From NCBI GenBank assembly GCA_022562295.1, contig JADFPO010000010.1, positions 1-33,151 of the forward strand: a DNA stretch of 33,151 nucleotides, written 5' to 3'. The DNA comes from Gemmatimonadota bacterium (lineage in GTDB: Bacteria; Gemmatimonadota; Gemmatimonadetes; Gemmatimonadales; GWC2-71-9). The position numbers and the translations under genes are program-made. How positions within the stretch are numbered: position 1 is the first letter of the stretch; each line of letters opens with the position of its first letter. Of the stretch, positions 17,189 to 25,050 are shown in pieces. The notes below the pieces were generated by a model. The model ran no database searches. It saw only the letters and a program-made list of their open reading frames with translations, and was not told where the DNA came from.

Positions 17189-20100
17189 ATGCCTGTGAGG
17201 CGCTCCGGCGCCGTGCCTTCTAAGATGTACCCCCGACGGTGGGGTAAGGTGTCCCGGCAGTCAATGTTGGTCGTCGGGGCGGCGCTCGCGTGCCCCGCGA
17301 TTGCGTCGGCCCAGGGGCCAGGTCCCGCAGTCCGTTTCTATCTCATCACTGACACACTACACCTGGACCCCCCGCCGGCGCTACGGGACGGTGGCCTCTG
17401 GGACCGGCTCACCAGTCCCCGAGAGGTCGCGAGGCGATGGGTGGCGGAAACGCTCCGCCTGGTCCAAGCGAATCGAGCCCGCCGCCGCGGCCGGCTCGCA
17501 CTGAACCGCCCTGTGGTGGCAGCCGGCATTCTGCCGCGTCGGCCTATCGCCCTCGACTCGGCCCCTCCCCCCGTTGCGAGGCAGGACCTGGGCGACCTAG
17601 CTCGGTACGCCGACCTCAACATCGAGCTCGACGCTCACCTCGAAACACGCCTCGACCGGCTGCGCAACTTGAACTGCACGGCCGCGGACATCTCGAATCC
17701 AGCCTCGGGTTGCCAGGGTGGTTTTCCGACGCCTGCTCTCGACCAACAATTCGCGCTGCGGGCGGGTGGGGTGATCGCCGATCGCCTCAACGTCAACGTG
17801 GACTTCGACAGCCAGCGCGAGTTCAGTTCCAACAACAGAATCAACGTGTGGTACCAGGGACTGGAGGATGACATCGTGCGGCGAGTGGAAGTCGGCAACC
17901 TGGACTTTCAACTCCCGTCCTCGCCGTTCATCAGGTCGGCCATCCCTGCACAGTCGTTCGGTATTCAGGCGGAGGCGCAGCTCGGTCCCGTCGAGCTGCG
18001 TTCGATCCTGGCGCAGCAAAAGGGTTCCTCGGTTAGGACCCGCATTTTCACGGTGGGTGACCGCACCACCCAGCGCGTGAGTCGTGAGTCGCGCGACGTG
18101 GAGTTCGAGGACAGCCGGTTCTTCTTCATCGTCGATCCGGCGACCCTCCCGGCGCAGCCGAACATCGACGTGTTGAACATCGTGCGTGATGCGTTGCCGC
18201 CCGAAGCCCAGCTGGCCCAGGTGCGCGTTTACCGGCTGCGGGCCCAAAGCGGTCAGGTGGGCATCAACCCGAGTCTTCAGGGCATCGAAGCCGTGGCGTT
18301 TCGCGATGACAGTCCGCAGCGCGTCGGCCCGTTTTTTTGGGATCTGCTCGTCGAAGGCCAGGACTACTACTTGGATCCGTCGGGCACTTGGTTCGGGCTG
18401 AGAAATCGGGTGGGTCTGAACGAGTTCTTGGCCGTCTCGTATGTCACCGTATCGGGGGACACGGTGGGGACGTTTCCGTCGGTGACCGGCCCGTCCGATA
18501 CGCTCCGACTGATACACGAACCCCGCCGGGGGACCGACGTACCGACGTTCGAGCACGAGATGCGGAATTTCTATCGCATCGGAGGGAACATCAGCCGAAA
18601 CTCCATCAATCTCTCGCTCGTCGTCAACGATTCCGAACGACCGGTCGATGGCATCGGTACGTACCTGGCGCGACTGGGGCTGGCCAACTCGACGGATCCA
18701 TCCCAGCTCGACGAATTCAATAGGGTATTTCCGCGTGAGCGCGATCCGAACGGCGGCCTCCCGCTCCGCGACCTCTTCGTCGTCTTCCCGAATCTCAAAC
18801 CGTTTGCCGACAGCGCGCGGTTACAGGATCGCGAGCGCAACGACTCCATCTACCGTACGCCGACCTACTTGCGCAACACGCAGGGTCCGGCGCCGCGCTT
18901 CAGGTTTCTCTGGGACTATGACGCGTCGGGCTCCGGCGACCGGGCTCGGCTCAGTTTGGGCGCGGTGCAGGTACGCAGTGGGAGTGAGCGGATAAGAATC
19001 GGGAACCGCGATCTGGTTCGCGGACGGGATTACGATATCTCGTACGACCTCGGCGTGATCACGTTCGTCAACCCCGACTCGCTCTTTCCCGGACCGACCG
19101 AGGTGCAGGTGCAATTCGAGCAAAACCAGTTGTTCGACATTGCGCCGAGCAGCGTGTTCGGTTTGCACGGCACCTACAACCTCGGGTCGCGAGGACGTGT
19201 CGATGCGGTCACGCTGTTTCAGCGGGAGCGAACCATCTTCACACGTCCGATCCTTGGCTTAGAGCCGCAGGCGATGTTCATCGGGAGCCTCAGCACGAAC
19301 CTTCGGTTCCGTCCCGACTATCTCACCCGCGCGCTCAACGCGCTTCCCCTGCTGGAAACCAACGTGCCGTCCATCCTCGAGGTGACGGCTGAACTTGCCG
19401 TGTCTCGTCCCAACCCGAATCAAGCGGGGGAAGCTTACATCGAGGAATTCGAAGGCCAGCCGTCGACCATCATCGGCATGGAGGAGCAATCGTTTCAGCT
19501 CGGCAGCCGTCCGACTTCGGGCATCGGCCTGCCGCCCAGTCACTTGTCTCCGGCAGGGGAGTTCGACGTCAACGATGCCGCTACGCTGGTGTGGCAAAAC
19601 GCGATAGAAATCGATGGCGGTCCGCTCGAGCTGAGTCCCGGAGAAATCGATTCGAGCATCGTGCTCACCGGTGCTTCGAGGCCGAAGGAGACATTGCTCT
19701 GGCTCACGCTCAAGCCGGACACCATTGGAGGTGCCCCCCACCCGGTCACCGGCGCCCCGAGATGGTTCCGGACGCCAACCCCAGGCCCGCGATGGCGCAG
19801 CATCACCCGGCCACTCGATCGATCCGGTCTTGGGATCGATCTGTCGCGCATTGAGTTTCTCGAGTTTTGGGCCTTGGAGGACCTTCGCGTCTCGACGCTG
19901 CGGCAGAAAACCATCTTGGTCTTGGATTTCGGCACAGTGCTGGAAGACGCCGTGGCGTTCGGGCCCGACTCGCTCGAGGTGATCCGCAACGACACGGTGT
20001 TTTCCGGGTTCCAAACCCTGGGAATGGGTGTACTCGACTCCGAGAAGGATCGCTTCACCAATTTGTTCAATGCTGCTGTCAACGACGTCGGCATTCACGG

Positions 20101-23100
20101 CGATCGGATTCCGACGATCTTCAACATCAACACCGGTGAAACACTGACGGATTTCCCGATGTGCGAGCGTGTGTTCACCGGAGTGACCATTCCGACGTTC
20201 CCGCTTGGCCACCTGGGGGCCCGTTGCACCCGCCGCAACGGCTTTGTCGACTCGGAGGACCTCAACGGCGACAACCGGCTGGATCGCGCGATCGGCGTAT
20301 TGCAAGAGGATGTCGTGCGGTACATCGTGCCGCTGGGAGATGCGCGGCTCGTCGTCCGGCGCGGTGAGATCCTGCGGGATATCGCGGGCGTTACGAGAAC
20401 GTGGCGGCTGTATCGGATTCCGTTTCGCCGCGACACGGTGCAGATCGGGGCGCCCAACCTCAGACGAACTCGTTCCTTGCGTATCACGATGGTCAGTTCT
20501 GACCAGCAGGCCGGCGAGCAAGAGGTCTCGGTGGCGTTGGCGAGGATGAGGTTGGTCGGAGCACCGTGGGTGAAGAGAGCCGAGACACCGATCGCGGGGT
20601 TGGGGGGGCTGCGCGGCGAACCCCATGGGGAGGTGATCGCGTCGGTCATTTCGACGGAAGACCGCGATCTGGGGTATACGTCTCCACCCGGGGTGATCGA
20701 TGAGGCGGCGCGGAGGGGAGCGACGTTTGAGTTTGGGTCCCAACAAATCAATGAGCGATCGCTCCGCCTGATCGCGCGTGATCTGCGGGTGGGCGAGCGC
20801 GCGGAGGCCCTGCTACGATTCGCCGGTGGGGCGGACAAGAATTTCCTCCAGTATCGAACACTGCGTGCGTGGGTGCGGGGTCGTGGGTCCGGTTGGGAGG
20901 CCGGCGATCTACAGTTCGCCATCAAGGTTGGGAGCGACGAAGACAATTTCTACATGTACCGCACCGATGCGAGCACGCTCAGCTGGGAGCCCGAAGTGGT
21001 GGTGGAACTCGACCGCTGGCTCACGTTGCGGGCGCAGGTCGAAGGCGCGTGGGTTCTCGGTGAAAGTCCGTCCGGATCGGCCGAGTGTGGCGGCGATTCT
21101 ACGGCGTTCGTCCGGTGCGACGGACCGTACCTGATACAGGTCAAGGATCCCGGCGTGCGCCCACCGAACCTGGCTCGCGTATCTGAGATCTCGGTGGCAA
21201 TGTTGCGCACGCAGGAATCCGTGTTCATTCCCGAAGCAGAGATGTGGGTGGACGATATCCGCTTGAGCGACGTGGTCGCTGATGCGGGCTTCGCGGGAAT
21301 GGTTGAGGTGCACCTTACGGCGGCCGACTTCGCGGAGGTGAACTTCTCGTTCATGAAGACCGACGACCAATTTCGCCAGATCGACGAAACGCCGGACTAC
21401 TTGGCCGATGCGCAGACGCAGATCGGGACATCGGTGGCCATCGACAAGCTACTGCCCGAATCGTGGGGGCTGAGCGTCCCGTTTACGGCGCAGTACCGGC
21501 GGCTGAGCACCGACCCATTCTTCGTTCCGCGAACAGATGTTCGAGCGAAAGCGCTCGCGAATTTGCGCAAACCGGCGGCTTCGGCGACCTCGTATCAGCT
21601 GGCTTTGCGCCGATCACGACGCGGCGAATCTTTCGCGGAGCGGTTACTGCTGGATCCGGTATCGTTGGTCGGTATCAGGGAAGATGCTGAAAGTATCTCC
21701 GAGTTGAGCACGGCCCGCACGCGGAATCGTCAATTGCGCGTCGCCTATGACAACCGGCCCAACCCACGCACGATACAGGGTGCACCAAGCTTCCTGGTGA
21801 ACTTGGTGGAGAGAATGCCCGCATGGCTGCGCGAGAGCGAATTCGGCAGAGCGCTCCGCTCGTCGCGCCTTCGCTGGAACCCCTATCAGATTCGGTTCGG
21901 TTCCGAATTGATCGATAACGAAACCGACCGATCCACATTTCGCATTCCCGTGGCGCTCCCCGAAGACCTTCTTCTCGTTCCGCTCCGCAGCATTGTGCAC
22001 ACTTGGCGCAACAGCGTAACTGCCGACCTGCGGCCGTTCTCGTCGCTCGGGCTTCGCGTCGACTACGCCGTCATCCGCGACCTGCAGGACTATGGTGATT
22101 CGACGCAAGTGGGCAGACTGGTCGGCGAACAGAGAACGACGCTGTGGGGTAAGAACATCGGGTTCGAGCGGGATCGCAGCCTTTCGACGCGTCTCAACGC
22201 GGCGCCGGTGATCAATAGCTGGCTGCGTCCCCGTTTCAACCTCGCCAGCACGTTCATTTTTCACCGCGATCCGAATGGGCGAAGAGCCGTGGAAATCGAC
22301 ACCGACTCGGTGGTCACGTTCAAGGCGCCAGAGGCCATCTCGAATTTCCGGACGCGGCTCGTCGGATCGACGTTCGATCTGAGCCGACTCGCCGAAGCGG
22401 TCGCGGGAGACATGAGCTTCCTCGCCAGGGCCGCGCGTGGCATTTTCCCCGCAGACATATCGTTTCAGAAAGACCGGCGCTCCAACTTCGACCGCATTCC
22501 CTTCTCCGCCGATCTCCGCTACCGGCTCGGGATCGGGGCCATCGAAGAGTTTCGAGAGCAAGAGGGTGAGCTTGCCACGTCCGCGGTCGAAAGTGACGCG
22601 TGGACAGTCTCGGGTGGATCGCAGCTGCCATTTGGGTTCGGGGCGCGGGTAAATTTCCGGCGTACCGTCTCCAGCACTTGGGCGCGGCGGGGGGGGGCGC
22701 AAACCGAGATCAGGCAGCGATCTCGTGAGTGGCCGTCGGGGATTCTGTCGTGGGTCTACACCCCACCAGCTCCGGTGCGGAGCGTGATCTCCAGTGTGAC
22801 GGCCCAAACCCGCTACCGGCGGACCGAGGCATCGAGCTTCCAGCCCGGCGTGCTTGGTGTGCCGGGGCAGGGCGCACAGCCTGACGGGAGCAGCGCGACG
22901 GGGGTGTTTACCGAGAGCAACTCCACGAGCGTGACGCCGACGGTTACCTTGACTTGGGTTGCCGGAGTGGTGACGACCGGTCGGGTAACTCGATTGCAGA
23001 GTGAGGTGTTGACCTCGGGCAACATCACGGTAAGCGACGAAACGCGGTGGGGCGGCACGACGAGCTTCTCGTTTCGGGCACCTCGATACTTGATACGATT

Positions 23101-23371
23101 GCCGAACGAGGTCCGTACATCGCTGAGCGTCACCTCGACCAATGCCAACGTCTGTCTGCAGCGGACGGAGAGTCTCGTGTGTTCGTCCGTGTCGGAGAGC
23201 CGCCGCCGTCAAATCGACATTCGGCTGGATACCGGGTTTCCGCCGAGCATTCGCGGAGGAGCGAGCTTTAGTTACCTGTTGCGAGAGGAGCTGCACACGT
23301 CGAGCAAGGTCTCACAGATGGTATTTACCGTATTCATGGATATCAATTTCTTGGCCAGCCAGGTGCGATGA
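17189..23371 (+). CDS. sprA: SprA-like giant outer-membrane protein (cell-surface protein SprA / T9SS translocon family), 2060 aa
   Basis: Signal peptide ...ACPAIASA|QGPGP; SprA-type blocks RINVWYQGLEDDIVRRVEVGNLDFQLPSS, FGIQAEAQLGPVELRSILAQQKG, NPNQAGEAYIEEFEGQPSTI, RTDASTLSWEPEVVVELDRWL; long beta-strand C-terminus. Family call is from memory of the family. Confidence 0.8.
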   Translation: MPVRRSGAVPSKMYPRRWGKVSRQSMLVVGAALACPAIASAQGPGPAVRFYLITDTLHLDPPPALRDGGLWDRLTSPREVARRWVAETLRLVQANRARRRGRLALNRPVVAAGILPRRPIALDSAPPPVARQDLGDLARYADLNIELDAHLETRLDRLRNLNCTAADISNPASGCQGGFPTPALDQQFALRAGGVIADRLNVNVDFDSQREFSSNNRINVWYQGLEDDIVRRVEVGNLDFQLPSSPFIRSAIPAQSFGIQAEAQLGPVELRSILAQQKGSSVRTRIFTVGDRTTQRVSRESRDVEFEDSRFFFIVDPATLPAQPNIDVLNIVRDALPPEAQLAQVRVYRLRAQSGQVGINPSLQGIEAVAFRDDSPQRVGPFFWDLLVEGQDYYLDPSGTWFGLRNRVGLNEFLAVSYVTVSGDTVGTFPSVTGPSDTLRLIHEPRRGTDVPTFEHEMRNFYRIGGNISRNSINLSLVVNDSERPVDGIGTYLARLGLANSTDPSQLDEFNRVFPRERDPNGGLPLRDLFVVFPNLKPFADSARLQDRERNDSIYRTPTYLRNTQGPAPRFRFLWDYDASGSGDRARLSLGAVQVRSGSERIRIGNRDLVRGRDYDISYDLGVITFVNPDSLFPGPTEVQVQFEQNQLFDIAPSSVFGLHGTYNLGSRGRVDAVTLFQRERTIFTRPILGLEPQAMFIGSLSTNLRFRPDYLTRALNALPLLETNVPSILEVTAELAVSRPNPNQAGEAYIEEFEGQPSTIIGMEEQSFQLGSRPTSGIGLPPSHLSPAGEFDVNDAATLVWQNAIEIDGGPLELSPGEIDSSIVLTGASRPKETLLWLTLKPDTIGGAPHPVTGAPRWFRTPTPGPRWRSITRPLDRSGLGIDLSRIEFLEFWALEDLRVSTLRQKTILVLDFGTVLEDAVAFGPDSLEVIRNDTVFSGFQTLGMGVLDSEKDRFTNLFNAAVNDVGIHGDRIPTIFNINTGETLTDFPMCERVFTGVTIPTFPLGHLGARCTRRNGFVDSEDLNGDNRLDRAIGVLQEDVVRYIVPLGDARLVVRRGEILRDIAGVTRTWRLYRIPFRRDTVQIGAPNLRRTRSLRITMVSSDQQAGEQEVSVALARMRLVGAPWVKRAETPIAGLGGLRGEPHGEVIASVISTEDRDLGYTSPPGVIDEAARRGATFEFGSQQINERSLRLIARDLRVGERAEALLRFAGGADKNFLQYRTLRAWVRGRGSGWEAGDLQFAIKVGSDEDNFYMYRTDASTLSWEPEVVVELDRWLTLRAQVEGAWVLGESPSGSAECGGDSTAFVRCDGPYLIQVKDPGVRPPNLARVSEISVAMLRTQESVFIPEAEMWVDDIRLSDVVADAGFAGMVEVHLTAADFAEVNFSFMKTDDQFRQIDETPDYLADAQTQIGTSVAIDKLLPESWGLSVPFTAQYRRLSTDPFFVPRTDVRAKALANLRKPAASATSYQLALRRSRRGESFAERLLLDPVSLVGIREDAESISELSTARTRNRQLRVAYDNRPNPRTIQGAPSFLVNLVERMPAWLRESEFGRALRSSRLRWNPYQIRFGSELIDNETDRSTFRIPVALPEDLLLVPLRSIVHTWRNSVTADLRPFSSLGLRVDYAVIRDLQDYGDSTQVGRLVGEQRTTLWGKNIGFERDRSLSTRLNAAPVINSWLRPRFNLASTFIFHRDPNGRRAVEIDTDSVVTFKAPEAISNFRTRLVGSTFDLSRLAEAVAGDMSFLARAARGIFPADISFQKDRRSNFDRIPFSADLRYRLGIGAIEEFREQEGELATSAVESDAWTVSGGSQLPFGFGARVNFRRTVSSTWARRGGAQTEIRQRSREWPSGILSWVYTPPAPVRSVISSVTAQTRYRRTEASSFQPGVLGVPGQGAQPDGSSATGVFTESNSTSVTPTVTLTWVAGVVTTGRVTRLQSEVLTSGNITVSDETRWGGTTSFSFRAPRYLIRLPNEVRTSLSVTSTNANVCLQRTESLVCSSVSESRRRQIDIRLDTGFPPSIRGGASFSYLLREELHTSSKVSQMVFTVFMDINFLASQVR

Positions 23372-24260
23372 TGCGGATCCTTTCCGTTGCGGCGACGGTG
23401 TTCCTCTTGCTTGGATGTAGTCGTGGAGGAGAGGCAACTTTTCAGTTCGATGGCGAGGCCGCGCTTTCCTACGCCCAAGCGCAGATGGATTTCGGTGAGC
23501 GCATTCCCAATACGGAGGGGCACCGTCTCACGGGAGACTGGATACTCGAGCAGCTGGAGTCTCGCGCGGATTCTGTCGAGGTGCAGAGCTTCACGCACGT
23601 GACGGCCGATGGCGATACGCTGCGGCTGCGCAACTTCATCGGTCGATTTCGACCGGACGCCACCGAACGCATTCTCTTTCTCGCTCATTGGGATACACGC
23701 CCCCAGGCCGAGAAGGAATCGAATATGGCCAAGCGCCGGCTCCCCACGCCCGGAGCGAACGATGGCGCGTCCGGGGTGGCGATCCTGCTCGGTATAGCGG
23801 ATGAGCTCGAGCGGGAACCGCCGGCGTTCGGCGTGGACCTGTTGTTCGTCGATGGGGAAGACTACGGCACTTTTCTGATACGGACGTATTTCTCGGGTCG
23901 CGCTATTTCGCGGACCATCTACCCGAGGGATACTCGCCTCTGTTCGCCGTGTTGTTCGACATGGTGGGCGACGCGGACCTCAGAATCCCGCGCGAAGGCT
24001 ACTCCGTCAACGGGGCCCCCGAGGTGGTCGACCGAGTGTGGCGGAAGGCCATGGATCTCGGTTTCGGACACGTCTTCCGCTCAGAGATCGGCACTTGGGT
24101 ACGCGACGACCATATCGTGTTGCAGGAGGCGGGCATCCGCGCCATCAACGTCATCGACTTCACATATCCGTACCATCACACCACCGACGACACGATGGAC
24201 AAACTGAGCGCCCGCAGTCTCGCCATCGTCGGCAGCGTCGCTGTCGCACTCGTTCGCTGA
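23368..24260 (+). CDS. M28-family glutaminyl-peptide cyclotransferase-like lipoprotein, interrupted by an apparent -1 frameshift near 23871-23875
   Basis: Lipobox FLLLGCSRGG. Frame 1: ILFLAHWDTRPQAE...TPGANDGASGVAILLGIADELE...VDLLFVDGEDYGTF. Continues in frame 3: SDTDVFLGSRYFADHLPEGYSPLFAVLFDMVGDADLRIPREGYSVNGAPEVVDRVWRKAMDLG...YPYHHTTDDTMDKLSARSLAIVG. Confidence 0.85.
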
Positions 24261-24336
24261 TCGTTCCGCGCAAGCAGGATACACAGCGCCTTTTTTTGGT
24301 TATCGGGCAGGGCCCCGGATCGTCGATCTTTGGGCC

Positions 24337-24951
24337 ATGGCTACGAAAGACGATCGCCGGGCCGCGCTGCTACTCCTGGTAGTCGCGCTGGCCGGCGGTT
24401 TGGTCCGACTCGGCGGACTCGCCGTCGACGCTCCCGGCGCGATCGGATACCAATCGGGAAGCGAGCGCCGACCGGGGCGCGACTCCGTCGATGCCGCGTC
24501 CGCGCGGATGTCCCGTCCGCTTGGCATGGGAGAACGCATCGATCTCGACCGGGCGGAGGCCTCCGACCTGGCCCGGCTACCTCGAATTGGGCCCGCTCTG
24601 GCCGCGCGGATCGTCAACGATCGCAAGCTCAAGGGACCGTTCGGATCGCTGCAGGAGGTTGCCAGGGTGCCTGGGGTGGGGCCGGCGGTGCTCGAGGCCA
24701 TTCGAGTGCACAGCACGTTCTCAGGCGTAGCCCGTCGCGAGCCGGCCCCGGCGAGTGGAAAGGTGAGGCTGAACACAGCGCCGGAGAGCCTGTTGCAGCA
24801 GCTTCCGGGGATCGGGCCGATCAAGGCGCGGGCGATCGTCGACGATCGGCGTCGCCACGGCCGCTACCGGACGATCGATGATTTGGTGCGGGTTCCGGGT
24901 ATCGGAACCGCGACCGTCGAGCGCCTGAGAGACCTCGTTATCGTTCGTTGA
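24337..24951 (+). CDS. ComEA-like protein with two helix-hairpin-helix units
   Basis: N-terminal TM, then LARLPRIGPALAARIVNDRKLKGPFGSLQEVARVPGVGPAVLEAI and LNTAPESLLQQLPGIGPIKARAIVDDRRRHGRYRTIDDLVRVPGIGTATVERL. Confidence 0.88.
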   Translation: MATKDDRRAALLLLVVALAGGLVRLGGLAVDAPGAIGYQSGSERRPGRDSVDAASARMSRPLGMGERIDLDRAEASDLARLPRIGPALAARIVNDRKLKGPFGSLQEVARVPGVGPAVLEAIRVHSTFSGVARREPAPASGKVRLNTAPESLLQQLPGIGPIKARAIVDDRRRHGRYRTIDDLVRVPGIGTATVERLRDLVIVR

Positions 24952-24958
24952 CGGTCCC

Positions 24959-24986
24959 TTGACAGGGTAAGGGGGGCCGGTACCTT
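24959..24986 (+). promoter_or_regulatory. Candidate sigma70-type promoter for the pilBTC operon
   Basis: Perfect -35 TTGACA (24959-24964), 16-nt spacer, -10 TACCTT (24981-24986), 64 nt upstream of the pilB ATG. Confidence 0.45.
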
Positions 24987-25050
24987 ACCACGTTGGTGCA
25001 TAAGCAGTTAAGGGTGTTGCGCCCCATCGACTTCCTCCCCTAGGACAGGT

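Noticed and set aside
19259-20746. 495-aa minus-strand ORF antisense to sprA
   Set aside because: Shadow ORF with Arg/Gln/His-rich low-quality composition; the opposing frame is the conserved SprA-like sequence.
21644-23296. 550-aa minus-strand ORF antisense to sprA
   Set aside because: GC-rich antisense shadow ORF: Arg/Pro/His-rich composition, no domain, opposite a gene with a coherent protein.
23368-24207. 279-aa M28 ORF taken at face value
   Set aside because: After ~23874 its translation becomes Arg/Thr/Ser-rich nonsense, while the -1 frame continues the M28 domain.
24283-24300. Intrinsic terminator before the ComEA-like gene (T7 run)
   Set aside because: T-run present but no convincing GC stem immediately upstream.
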